From Hysterangium stoloniferum (Eukaryota > Basidiomycota > Agaricomycetes > Hysterangiales > Hysterangiaceae), in contig WHVD01000076.1 in the NCBI GenBank assembly GCA_015178975.1, positions 62,001-126,000 on the forward strand: a stretch of 64,000 bases of DNA. Direction: 5' to 3'. The notes beneath the pieces were generated by a model. That model was not told the origin of the DNA. It was given only the letters and a program-made list of their open reading frames with translations, and searched no databases. Below, piece after piece: positions 44,800 through 56,672 of this stretch (positions are counted from its first letter, which is position 1; each line of letters begins with the position of its first letter). The translations under genes and the position numbers were made by a program.

Positions 44800-45250
44800 G
44801 CATATCATAAAAATGAACGTTATTATGATGAATTCAAGAGAGAAGGACCTGGCCCTTTTCTCATCGCATGCACACTTCCCTCCTCGTCACAAGCCCCTTT
44901 TTTGATCGCGATCCGTGATCGCCGCCATCTGAGAATTAACGATCGTGGAAAGCGACTCGACTGACCTCCCTAATTGCCTTTGCGATGTCAATGCAATACA
45001 AGTGAGTCGAAGGTATGTAGTGATATTGATCTACTCCACAGTCTCATTGTATTCATCCTGCAATACGAAGCTATTTCTCATACAGTTCTTCGGCCAGACT
45101 TCTTGCTCCTGCCGAAACACCCTCTGATATCATCCGACTTTTTTTTTTTTGAATACTTTGTTTTGAGGTTCTTTGCACGCAAAGTTTGGATAAGTCGTAT
45201 ACGTGAAAACAGCGTCAACAGCGCAGATATCACTACCGATCTTCTTTGAT
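44800..45250 (+). pseudogene. Decayed copy of the 42236-42835 ORF
   Basis: Blocks such as CCTGGCCCTTTTCTCATCGC, GATCGCCGCCATCTGA and ATACGAAGCTATTTCTCATAC match the other copy in order, with frameshifts and stops. It lies in the same orientation and the same place relative to the second DUF6533 copy. Confidence 0.55.
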
Positions 45251-45389
45251 CCCACCGGTTTGGCTGACCCATTGAAACGGAGTGCATGGAATGCTCCGAG
45301 CATTCAATATGTTGGGGGTTGATTGCTGTGCTTCATGATTCCCAGCTGCGGCTTCCTTGCCCGGTGTGAGATACAAACTGACAAAGTAT

Positions 45390-46290
45390 AACTTACGCAG
45401 AACCCACTAGCGACAAAGTACCATCTATGACATACTGTCAATAAAACGCAAAAACAGAACCAAAACGAAAACACGTAGCACATACGCTGTTATAAATGTC
45501 CCCACTACTGATGGAGAGACTACATACGCTATTATGTTTAATAAGAAAACTACTGTTGTGTAATATCGCATTTCAGTATAGCCATATATTGAAATGTATA
45601 AAATACGACCGAAAACAACGGTGAGAACCTAAATTCCAATTCTTATACATACAATTAGAAGTTGAGGGACATCTCCCTTCGATCCCTGATGTATGCAAAT
45701 AAACCTCACCATCATTATAAAGAATAGAACTCTTTGCAAGATTGGATCATGGATCCTATCAGGATAGCAAAACAGGGGTCGACTCTTATTTTTGCCTACG
45801 GACACAGACCAGATTTGAGAGAGGAGTGCCAGGTTGTCTACCTCTAACAGTGCAGATTAACTTGGGGCAGCAGTGGAATATTAATAACTGAATTCTTCGT
45901 TAAAATAACCATCCATGGATAGAACAGCAATTTTGCAAAGAACAAGAAGGTCGTGGGGCGGCGATTAAAACCAACCCATTTGACAAGACTCATTTTTGAG
46001 GTACGTCCGAGAAAGGTCGATCTCACTAGAAAATAAATTCCAGCTAATGGAAATGGTTTTTAATAAGCGGGAAGAATTTGACATCTTAAATGGGGACCAG
46101 CCAAGGAAATGTCAAAAACAAAGTTCCAGACTTTCACCATTGATGCTGTAACTATTTGATGTTCTATTGGTATGCGATGGCGTCTTTCGAAGCGCTAAAA
46201 CTGTCTTACTTGCGTAATATATGTGAATATTTGATATATTTTTCAAAAAAGCAATACCACGTACGGCCAATAGTATAGGTTCCTGACAGC
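45390..46290 (-). pseudogene. D2: decayed DUF6533 copy
   Basis: Non-coding blocks (TATAACTTACGCAGAACCCACTA, minus a base) and coding blocks match D1 across its length. A readable remnant is VRSTFLGRTSKMSLVKWVGF, which also shows the family pattern better than D1 does. No continuous gene can be assembled: the middle membrane segments are missing or shifted. Confidence 0.65.
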
Positions 46291-47166
46291 GGATCGAAGG
46301 CTAGCAGAACCTATATCCGTCTGATGGGGGTTGATCGTGATCTATTCATTCAACTACGATAGTGGCGCGCGTGACGCAAATGCCTCAGTTCAACACCATA
46401 TACTTACATAAGTGCTGCGTGCCCAGTGACAGAGCTTTTAAAGCTGAAACCTAGAACTTGATCTCATCCTTGACAATATGGGAGCATCACTGGCACATGC
46501 CACAGAAGTGTTCCGTGAGCTTACAAAAGCTGTGATCTATTGAGTACAAACCAACAAATTTGAGTGTCAATTGTTAAAATTTATTAGTATTATGTCAAAC
46601 CAGTGCTCGCGGTTTTTGCTGTGCTCTTTTGACACACTATATTCGATTTTATTCAACGGACATTTGCCTCACGGTAGCTTAGTAATCAGCTGTACTCTAG
46701 AAGGGACTTTGTTCGCCCCCTTCACCTGCATGAAAATGCACGTATACTTTCAACACCAATCACATTGAGACAGTGAAGCTTTCCTCCATGGATGATGATA
46801 GCTTCAAAAGGGTACCATCATGGGTCTAGATTGACACAGGAACCCAAATCGAGAGGCACCGGCACTTGTTGTGTACAATGACATTTTAGGTCAAACAAAA
46901 ATAATGGTGACTTTTTAAACTGAATTTAGTTTGTCAGTAGATATCACATCTAGGGTTCAATATTGTGCGTGCCAAAACATGCCCAAAAGTTAACCTTTGT
47001 CAGCATTTTGTGACCAAAAATAACAGTTGACATTTGCCACTGTATGACGTAGGGTATCTGTTTTGGGAAGTGCTTACATAATACACTCGTTCAAGGGTGC
47101 ACTCCACTTGTATCCGTGTACACTCTTTCCACCTTGGCTTTCCATTCGCACCCTGATATTCGACAA

Positions 47167-48292
47167 ATGCCTTCGCTTTGGGACCGTCTTAGAATGAGAA
47201 TTCGATCCCTAAATTTGCAGAGGAGAAATCCATTTGCGCTGGGAATCCAGGAAATTCACGCGGGTGATTCACCTACCGTTGAGTAAGCCAATACAAAAAC
47301 ATCTCATGAATCGTGGACCATTATATTTATATGTCCCAGCGTGGTTCTCGTTCACGGGCTAGACGGACACCCTATTAATTCATGGACGACCGATGACATC
47401 TGCTGGCCCCGCGATTTGTTGCCGAGACTCATTCAACATGCCAGGGTGCTAAGTTATGGTTACGGTGTGCAAGACTCTAAGAACGCTTTGGCAGAGCAGC
47501 TGTTAGAACATTACGCGACCAACCTCATCGCGAGTCTCGCAGAGCATAGGTCAAATACAGAGACTACGGTGCGTTAAATCACCACCTATTCGCTCTGACG
47601 TTTCATGGATGTATTAAATTTCTTTAATTTTTTTTTGTTAGGAGAGACCTATTATCTTCGTTGTCCACAGCATGGGGGGGATTGTTCTGAAAGCGGTATG
47701 TGATTTGTCAAACTGCGTGGCCTCGTGACCTTTTTTATTTGAATCCAGGCACTTGTACATGCGAGCAAGGCAACGGAAGACCAGTTGTTTAGTCATAAAC
47801 AAATTTATATATCCACGTATGGCATCGTATACTTGGGAACGCCACACCAAGGCATAGATATTGCGAAGATGGCTACTCAATTGATTAACGTTGCCGCAAT
47901 TTTTACCTCCATAAACACAAAGTTTTTGCGATATTTGGAAGCCCATTCTGAGAAGTTACAGACGCTGCAAGCTGAATACAATTTAATCAGCACTGATTTT
48001 GTTACCAAGTATGCGTACGAGCTTTATACAACCCGGCATAAAACCGGCATAGAGATGTGGGCGAGTGTTAATAGTGGTTATATTACCATTTCATTTTCTG
48101 ACTATTCCTATTATTTTACAGATTGTTCCAAAAGCTTCTGCCGTAGTGCCTGGTGCTGTGAATGCTGAATCCACAGGCATAAACGCTGATCATATCAACA
48201 TCTCTAAATTTTCTTCTGATACTGATGATGGCTACATCACAATATCTGGGTGGTTGAAGGACATGGCGGACGCTGCTCCGGCAGCGATATAG
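47167..48292 (+). CDS. H2: SERAC1/SesB-like alpha/beta hydrolase
   Basis: Exons: 47167-47282, 47340-47568, 47642-47695, 47749 to about 48070, 48121-48292. Reading in phase throughout, it gives about 290 residues. The start MPSLWDRLRMRIRSL is the first ATG behind a stop-rich stretch. Motifs: VVLVHGLDGHPINSW, FVVHSMGGIVLKA (catalytic Ser), STYGIVYLGTPHQGID and GINADHINISKF (catalytic His). By analogy with SERAC1/SesB proteins it would be a lipid-directed serine hydrolase, perhaps acting in programmed cell death or lipid metabolism (inference). The end is odd: ATA-TAG-TCC-AAA-TGG stands where H1 has ATA-GAA-TCC-AAT-TGG, so H2 may be cut short by a Glu to stop change. The donor of the fourth intron is weak (GTTAAT or GTGTTA). 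Confidence 0.75.
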
Positions 48293-48299
48293 TCCAAAT

Positions 48300-50310
48300 G
48301 GTAGAATACAAGCGGGGTAATATGTAACTGGTGTGGACAGATATTCCACTTATATTCACTTCCTCTCATCCTTTATGCTTTTCCACAGTATAGTTGAACC
48401 TAGTGATTTTCTCAGGCTGCCAATGGTACCCCCGAGAATCGTGTTGCTATTTAACTCATGTATTTTGTTGTGTATACGCGAAGGGTGGATACGGTTACAA
48501 TGCCACGACGATGTGATATGGATACAGTATTTTCACCGATGTACTGGATCGATCCTCCATTTTTCTTTTGTGGAGCTTTGGGAGGAAGGGCCAAGTAGCC
48601 AAACCGCTTGCCCAACCTCAGCAAAGTTTCACTCGCTCGTGTCAGGCATGTGCAGTACTGACCTGATTGCGCAGAAGTGTAGATATATAATATCTATTAT
48701 AATAGTCGCCACCCGAGGACATGCATTTACGCACAGTAGCTAGGCTATTAGTGAGGGACTCGAGCGGGTGGAGGTCCCATGAAAGCGTTCCTTACTATAC
48801 CTGTTAGAATATTGAATGCTAGAATATATCTCAGTCTTTTCACGCGGTTGCGAAGCCAAGGGTGAGGCTAAGGAAATATATGCATGTGTATTAGGTGATC
48901 AATGGTTCTGGAAGGTGTTCCAGGCATTCAAATGTAAAGATATAGCTTTGTCCTAACGGGGTGATCTGGAAAATTTGAATAGTGAAAAGATATCAAATAA
49001 TATAGATCCCAGACTAACCACAAGCAGACGATCAAGGTAGCGGTGCGGCGGCGTCACCCTGAGGTTACGGATAATAACCACGATGAGTATGAGAATCGTA
49101 TAACACGAATTCCACCACAAAAAGCTTATCACATTACTCTTTGGATTTAATATTTAGGTTTTAATATTATACTGAGGCAACCTGTGGGGCTAGCGGCAAT
49201 CTGTCAGCGATATAGGGTATATGAAATGGGTCTCGCTGAGGCATGATCTGTGAGGCAAAGGCGCAATTAGATCACTTCTAGCATAGTGAAAAATGGAATA
49301 AAGTGTGTTCTTAAGATTCGTTTGTTCATTAAGCTGGCGTATGAAATGGTGGATCGACGCCTATCTGATATGGAAAAATATGTGCAACGGACATAGGCAA
49401 AAACGAAGTTAAGAACAGACGGATGAGCTCGATAGGGAAACGCACAAAGCTCCACATTATGGCCATGGTCAGAGGTAAATACAAACGGCGTGCGACTTCC
49501 CTGAAACTAGTAAAGAACACTTGGAAACAGATCCTGGAGTGACCGACCAAGAGTCTCACAAGTCTCAGAAATGGATATTGCCGGGGTTTTAATGGTTGTT
49601 GTTAGGTTGCCAAGCACGTTATAGTTCCATCCAATGTCTCTTTAAGTACCCTGGTCGCATTCTGGTGTCACAGCGGAATACATCTAGTCATAAAAAATTG
49701 TCATGAAAACTTATTCTAGAAAAGATTGAAATCCGGTCTTCGACTATGTCCATGCTAAAGTCACTATTCGTGATTACACGACAAGAGTATGATCATATTT
49801 GGGTGAATGGTCAAATAGTTCAACATAGGAATTAACGAAAAAAAAAAAAAAAAGTGGCCTAATCCAGAGGACAACGTAAAATATGGAGTTTTGTGTGAGC
49901 AAAGAGTTGTCAATCAATCAATGGGGTACCGCAACGTTGAGGAAGTGATGAAAGTGATGACTCTTGGAATTGTCTTGGCTTTTAGCATTCGTGATGATAC
50001 AAAACACATCGAAGCTTTATGTCTCTATCCTTAACGAGCCTTTTCCAGGCTATGTATCGGCTGCCCAGTCAAGTCAATTATTTTTGCCTAAAAAGAGAAT
50101 AGGTGATGGTGTACATGTTCCGTTTGGGGTCCATTATCGAATCTTGGGCAACATGGTATGTTTCGGGTGCATCTCATCACGGATCCCAGGTCACTACGCA
50201 CCTTTGAATCTGCCTATCTGGTTTATTAGTCAACTTCGGAAATATACCGGGATAGCAGTAAGCAGTACTGTATATAAATGAGACTTGTATTTATAGCCTT
50301 CATCCATTTA
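48300..50310. other. Spacer with uncertain coding fragments
   Basis: Minus-strand frames at 49559-49267 (hydrophobic: LYLPLTMAIMWSFVRFPIEL) and a plus-strand frame at 49964-50281 look partly protein-like, but without family or splice support. A run of about 15 A lies near 49840. No firm gene is called. Confidence 0.4.
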
Positions 50311-53300
50311 CAGTGAGTTAAACATCAACTACTCAGAGAAATGGAAAGTTCTTCAGTCTAGTGCAAAAACTTCAACACCATGGAAAACAAATAAAGTTAC
50401 TATTCTCCAACCAGTTTCTGGAGGCACAATTACAAAAACTCAGAGGATGATCTTCTCGCTGCTTAAGAGTAGTATTTTATGTGAGTTTCCGGAGACACAA
50501 GGAAAATGTTGATGACCTGGCAATTCATAGCTTACTTCCAAAGAAACCACATTTTTGATAGATTGATGTGTAATAGCCTATAAATGCTCTAATTTGTTTT
50601 TCTTTGAAATTTTTGAAGATTTTTTTTGGTTATACAACTTTTTTCGGCACCTGCTACAATTGACCGTGACTGCCGAATTGAATGAAATGGTAGTGGTATG
50701 TAGGATGTTAAGCGCGCGCTCACGCCATATGAATCGTATCCTACAGCGTTAGTGTATCCTCGCACGACAGCCAACTAGGTCTATTTGTCCTGTTGAGTTG
50801 TTTCTGTAACTTCCGCATTGAGTTATATTCATAAAGCAGCTCCATTTTCAAGTTGTAACTCAGTGATGCAGGTAGGAGTGGAAATTTTCCTACGACTAAC
50901 TCCGAGTCAATATTCTACAATATAGACGGGGTCAGTCTCAGATATGGTGCCGCTACTTGATCCCTGGAACGTATTTGTAAGGTCAATCTTCAGAAAAGAC
51001 TGTGTCCCAACTTTGTCCTGAGGCATCCTAATTGAGTACTTATTATAGACAGTATAATGGATTAGACAGAGAAGTGAGCAACCCCGTAACCCGTGAGAAC
51101 GATGGTTGATTCATGATCACAGTTGCAGCAATTCCACAACGCTGTCCAAGAATTAGGTCACTTATTCGACCTTCTTATTTCCATACAAAGCATACGCGAT
51201 GGAGCATTTATGATATTTTGGATACTTGCAGACAATGCCACTCAATTACATTATCAGGATGCAAGCCAATTTCAACCTAGCTTCGGAAATTTTCAAAGAA
51301 ATCCAGGCACTGGACCCACGCAACCCCCTGGGCTGTATACTTTTCGTGGTTCTCTGAAGCCAACAGTAGAAACGCTGCACACTGAATTGAGAGTGATGGC
51401 GGATAAAATTGATTCTTTTAAAAAAATAGCCATGTTGGAATTTCCTGAGTTCTACCTGGACGATGACAACTGTCCATTGCATTCAATCACAGCAGACTTC
51501 CGAGTACGTCTTTACCGCTATGTAATAGGAACACCCTAATATGTAAACTACATTAATAGTACTGGGCTGACTGTCTATCACCACACATTGGTACGTTTCT
51601 CGTTATCTCTTGCGGCTGTGTTAGATGTTGTTGTGTGAATGATTATTTTTGGCAACTCAGAATGTCATCGGGCAAAGGCTGTTCGACTTTACATCCAAGA
51701 TCTCTCGAATCAGATAGGGAGCCATTTCCAAGAAATCAGTCGAAGATTTGTCTCACTTGGTTCTCGTTCGTTGTTCTCCCGTATAATATGTAGCTTTCCG
51801 TAGCTGAAAGGTTATCCCAGTTCTTATGTCGCGCCGTCGCACTATATCAAATCTACAGAATCTCTCTACCATGGCGACATTCTTTTCAGCAATTACAGCA
51901 ACAATGCTTCAATATTCAATACCGGTCGGGGGCGATGGCGGGAGGCAAAAAACTGCGAATACCTGTTTGTTCGGATCTTTAGTATTAAGCGTCGCAAGTG
52001 CTCTCAACGCATTTTTGGCGTATGCATTGAGAGGCCACATGTTGTCAGTGGATTGGACTATCGCGACACGCTTAAGACTAATATGCACAAAGCAACGGCT
52101 CCAGGGTCGCCGCAACCATGTGGCGATGGATTCGCCTGTCACCAGGCATATTTTTCTTTTCTTCTGTTTGGTTTTTCTTGTCTGGATTATCCTTCTTTGC
52201 GATGGCAACTCAGGTATATTCTCACATATTTGCTTTTGGAACATGTCTAATGCTCAACAGCCGCTTGTTACAGGATATGTGGTCACGACTTGCCTCATGT
52301 TGTGTACACCAACCCTTGCCATATTGGCATTATCGGAGTTTGCGGCGGTGTGGATACACATTCCATTACAACGTTTTTTTTGGTTGGCGGCAGGCAGATT
52401 TCGTCCCTCGGAAACAATCAACGGCAATCTTCCAAGAGGACCCCGGGCCTCACATGGAGTATCAACAAGCAACTCAAGCTTCTCCTCCATCGAAGGATAT
52501 TCCACCCATCGGTTGAGCTCCAGTGGCATGACACGACGACCAAACATAGTTATTTTATCAGACGTTAACTCGGATCATTTAACAATACCACGTGGTTCCC
52601 TTGAAGAATCAGCGCGAGAGGGATCCCCTGGATCTATATCCAGTATAGATCTTCGAACACGTCAACGTCCACTACGGCGTCTTGTGGGTAAGATGATGGG
52701 TGTAAACCGAGTACTTCTAGCTAGCAACAATGCTCAGATGGCGGTCAGACTCACCAGTCGACTGAAACTCGTTGCTCCTACAGGAGTGCTGATACGGTTG
52801 GAGAAAGAACCACTTGTCGGCTGCCCTGCGTTTAGCCCTCGTGGTGAAACACTTGCTGTATCCGGATCTACACATACACTAAGATGCGACGTACGAGTAT
52901 AAAGCCCATTTAAATCCTGTCATAGTGCTAATATTTCGATAGCTCACAGTCCCGGAAAGTAAAGAATTAGTCTTACGGCAGAGTTATATGGGATCAGGAC
53001 AACGCCAGGTAGCATGGTCCTATTCAGGAAGCCACCTTTTGACATGGACGGATCAAAATCCGTTCATAGACGTGTGGGAAGAGGTAATTATATAGGCTAC
53101 ATTCTATCTTTAATGCAGTATGATGTCAATAATTATGCAGAGTACAGCGTCGTCATCGATAATTAAACGACCTCGGGGGGTGGGTCTTCTCATAGGAATT
53201 CAACCTCCTATAGGTATGAGTCCGTCTCTTTATGAATCGTGAATGGAGAGTTACCGATATGAATCAACCTCAAAGATTCAAATGAAACAGAAACAGCCCA

Positions 53301-54293
53301 TATTGTGTCTAAGTTCGTAGTCGTAGAAGGAAGGAGCATGAACAAGCTGACATTGATAGTAAGCTCCCTTGATTAGAACTGGTATAAATACGTGTAGTTG
53401 ATTTTGATCCCGAAGGATGTCCAAGGCAATGAGGATGTCAGTTGCAGGCTCCCCTTCAGGAACATCCGTATTGAGCATGTTGACGTCTCTTGCTGGCTCC
53501 CGGATATTCGTGGTTGGTTTATTGCTATGGCCTCAACGGTCATTTGTAGTCCAAATGGGCTCCCATCAGCGAATGCAACTCCAATGCGACAGCTAACAGG
53601 TAGTTTCGCCGGTTCCATCTCTTTATCAGACTTAATCCTACCCCATCTAGTGTTCAATCTCAGTAGACCAGATGTGAAATTGTGAATAAATTCTTCTCTC
53701 GACGCTAACAAGCACGCGTGTAATTATTCCGCTAACAAACTTGCAGCGAGATTCCTATTCGGCACGAAGTGCAAGATGTGAAGTTTTCACCGAATGGGCG
53801 GACAGTTGCGGTCAACTATAAAGACAACGTTGGTCAACTCTTCATATCTTTCAATTTTCAAACTAATTGGTGATGAAACAGCCACCGCAAATTTGGTCTA
53901 TCAAGAGAGATGGCAGTGAAATGATATCCTTGACTTTGTTGCGGCAATCACTTGCACAAAGTCCATTGACAATGTTTAGAGGAAGGCTGAGTTGGCTGGG
54001 CAGTGGCCGCTTCCTCCTCGCGGTGACTATTAGTGGGCATTCGATTCCCCTATGATATCAATGTTCTCATAAACTAAATGTCCACCACAGCAGGTGAATT
54101 ATATTTCTGGCGGCGAGACAGAGACGTACCCGTGCACATCATTCGAGCCGCAGATAATGAGGAAGATAGAACCGCTGAAGTGGGCTGTAAAATGGTCGGT
54201 AATGATTTCACGTTTGCTGTGCGCAGCCGGGAGGGTGTGGTTCGAATTTGGAAACCTTATGAAACGCAACACACGCAGTCCGATACATTATGA
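50311..54293 (+). CDS. Membrane-anchored WD40-repeat protein, possibly interrupted
   Basis: Resembles an Agaricomycete family with an N-terminal membrane region and a C-terminal beta-propeller; function unknown. Exons I can support: 51123-51503, 51661 to about 51760, about 51818-52043, 52105-52213, 52261-52890, 52943 to about 53083, 53144-53214, 53746 to about 53838, 53873 to about 54030, about 54093-54293. An earlier piece at 50311-50480 is possible. Introns 52044-52104 and 52214-52260 move the reading into frame so that WRWIRLSPGIFFFSSVWFFL forms a membrane segment followed by VVTTCLMLCTPTLAILALSE. An SRRRT...ATFFSAITATMLQY motif precedes them. WD40-like blades: CPAFSPRGETLAVSGS, VAWSYSGSHLLTWTD, DVKFSPNGRTVAVNYKDN, PPQIWSIKRDG, AGELYFWRRD and FAVRSREGVVRIWKPY. 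Between 53215 and 53745 no blade is readable; an opposite-strand frame lies there instead. Confidence 0.65.
50616..50707 (+). repeat. Dispersed repeat, copy 2
   Basis: Matches 6608-6710 (GATTTTTT-GGTTAT, TTTTCGGCAC, CAATTGACCGTGACTGC, GGTATGTAGGAT). It lies between the possible first exon and the next exon of the WD40 gene, so an intron insertion is possible. Confidence 0.6.
53281..53711 (-). other. Opposite-strand frames inside the WD40 gene
   Basis: Minus-strand frames 53711-53373 and 53478-53281 overlap and read protein-like (VNMLNTDVPEGEPATDILIA; LIKGAYYQCQLVHAPSFYDY). They fill the gap where two or three propeller blades would be expected. Either a foreign piece was inserted here or the blades are degraded beyond recognition. 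No family recognised. Confidence 0.35.
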
Positions 54294-55734
54294 ATGAAGA
54301 GTAAGATAAAGCGATACTCAAAAATGGAATATGTAGGATCTTGGCTGCCGCTCTTCCTAAACTCTATGGTGCTGGTTTTTGTATAACTGTCCCTACCACC
54401 TTTGTACATGTATTTACGACCAGAATAAAAATATTTTAACACCGCCCATAGCTCAGCTCACGGCAAGGAGTACATTGTGCAGAGCATGCCTCAAATGGAA
54501 ATCAGACATATGAGTTCTTGCAGCTCACTTACTGAATTCCCAGAAATTCAACACATGGCCTGACCTCCTCTGAAGTTGTTGACTTTGTTGAAGCAGAGGG
54601 GAGGGTATAAGTCAGTACATGGTGGATGTGAACAACCACATTATCTATTACTAAGCTATTGTACAGGACTAATATTAAGTTCTGGTTCTCTGGGTGGAAT
54701 TTCCAGTGGATATTGCAGACTCTGTCCACAGAGTTCTGGAAAATTAGTCTGGAAACTTCCAGGGATTAGTCTGGGGAGTATTGTAATATTACCAGAGTAC
54801 AGGATGGACTTGGCTTCAGCTTATGTGCTGCCTTGTGCACTCACTTGGGTGTCCATATTTCAGAGGGTGGATATATGGTGGAGTGTTTATACATAGATAC
54901 TTGGAGTTCTGGAGAGTTCTGGATATCTGGAGTCTGGAGAGTTCCAGATATTGAGTGTACAGAAAGAACAAAGGAGCAGATTAGATCAAGACTAATGCAA
55001 GATACATACTAACTAATTTGAGATTAAAAACTGAGGAGTAAGTACATGACTATGGAAGACTATATAGATTTTCCAATAATTTTACTACAAGTCTGGGAGT
55101 ATAATAAGACCTATTTGGAATTGTTTCAAACTAAGCATATAATAACAAGTCAGATAAATGAGGAAACAAGGATGAGGACAGATCATGTTAGGACAACACT
55201 AACAAGGCTACCAAAACACAAAAAGAAACAAGAGAGAGAGGGCAAGATAAGGAGTAGGAGAATAGAAATTCTAATAACTTAAGAATGTCACACTTGCATT
55301 TAGTGTTAGAGTATGATATTACAGCTCTCACATAGTCTATGATGTTCCCTATATTTTTCTGATATTTGTAGTATTTTTCCCAGCACTGTAGGTGCAGTAT
55401 TGAGTGAGTTACCTAGTAAGGTAACTGATGTGTAGGTGCTTAGGTAAGCACCCTGTAGCATACTCCACTGTGGGTGTGGGAAAGTCTCCTTAGTGTTTAC
55501 TTTCCTCACACTCACAGGGTGTTTGTCAAGAGTTATTCAACTGTTTCAACATTTAGTGGAAATCCTAAGAGATTGAAACTGGGGTCTAACTATGTACATC
55601 TTAGGGTATTTACATATACTAAAGGGAAAATTAAATAAAGTTAAGTTTTACATTTGACATGTGTATGTCACATGATCATCATGTGATTGTCATTGTGTGG
55701 CCAAGGCATTTTGCATTTGCATGACATCACACGC
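54294..55734. other. Spacer containing an LTR-like remnant
   Basis: No gene is supported. The sequence at 54806-54832 carries the shared LTR motif (GGACTT, then GGCTTCAGCTTATGTGCTGC), in the orientation of a minus-strand element. Nearby TTCTGGA/GTTCCAG repeats also look LTR-like, but I cannot set ends. Confidence 0.45.
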
Positions 55735-56352
55735 TGTTACGACCGGAATTCCCGCCGGACTCTGGGCACTAACTTATATGCACCCGCACCCTATACGCAC
55801 CAATTGTCAGTTTACCGGAATACGCGCTGGACTCCGTACATCAGACTTGTCTACATTTGACTTCGTTACGTTGTGTATCAGTCACCGGAATACCCACTGG
55901 ACTCCGTCCCTGTCTATTGTCCCACGCATCAGTCACCAGACCCCACTCAGAAAACCCGTCACCCCTCTAACTGAGCCCCGTTCCCATTTTCGTCAAATGA
56001 CCTGTTCAGACTCCGCTCCCACTCTGTTTCCTGTTATGGTTTATGATTTGTCACCAAATTTGGTGTTTACTATTCCCGTTTTACGTTTTGCTAGTTTCGT
56101 TTCATTATTACTGGATTTGGTATGTCATTCATTCCATGATATATATAGTCTGGCAGATGTTGTACATACAATCCAGTCAGAAAATTGGCTTAGATTCCCC
56201 CCAGTAATCTGATACATTTTCCACTCTAAACTCCTACTTGAATCACACCGCTCATGCTAGTTGGAGCCCATGGGCTCTGGCACATCTATCTCTCTTATCT
56301 ATCTCTACTCACGACCTCTCAACCCATGATCACTGACCTACAACCCCTCGAC
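55735..56352 (+). repeat. Family A LTR, interrupted by E4
   Basis: Sense LTR from TGTTACGACCGG, colinear with the family A LTR up to ACAACCCCTCGAC at 56352. There it changes into the LTR end of E4, so about 190 bp of the LTR are missing here and may continue beyond the other end of E4. Confidence 0.75.
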
Positions 56353-56576
56353 TGTAAGGGTTCTGCCATGAAGAGGTAGCGTAATCCCTCAGAGAGCTCT
56401 TGCAAAAGGGAACGAAATGAGTAGGACTAGGTTCCTATTCGTAAGAGACTATTGTAACCATACAAGATATCTACCTATTTATGATAATAGTAGTAGAGCC
56501 CCGGGCAACCAGTCAAAAACCCCGTGAAACAAACACAATAGTATTCTAAGACACCTCCGGTCATACGGGCCCAACA
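56353..56576 (-). repeat. Probable 3' LTR of E4 (224 bp)
   Basis: In sense TGTTGGGCCCGT...GAACCCTTACA, with TG...CA ends and a TATA-like ATAAATAGG. It lies directly behind the integrase frame and abuts the broken family A LTR. The second copy is not in the window, so the length is a prediction. Confidence 0.5.
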
Positions 56577-56672
56577 GCCCGATGCCAAGTCCTCCCTAAC
56601 CCAAGTCCGCTACCGTTACACCCGCCCTCCCACACTGCCAGCAAGGCAATGTGCAACTCTCGGCGGACTGAC

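Noticed and set aside
55046..55282. Lysine-rich ORF of 78 codons
   Set aside because: Low-complexity AT-rich sequence with no homologous copy, motif or splice sites; probably chance.
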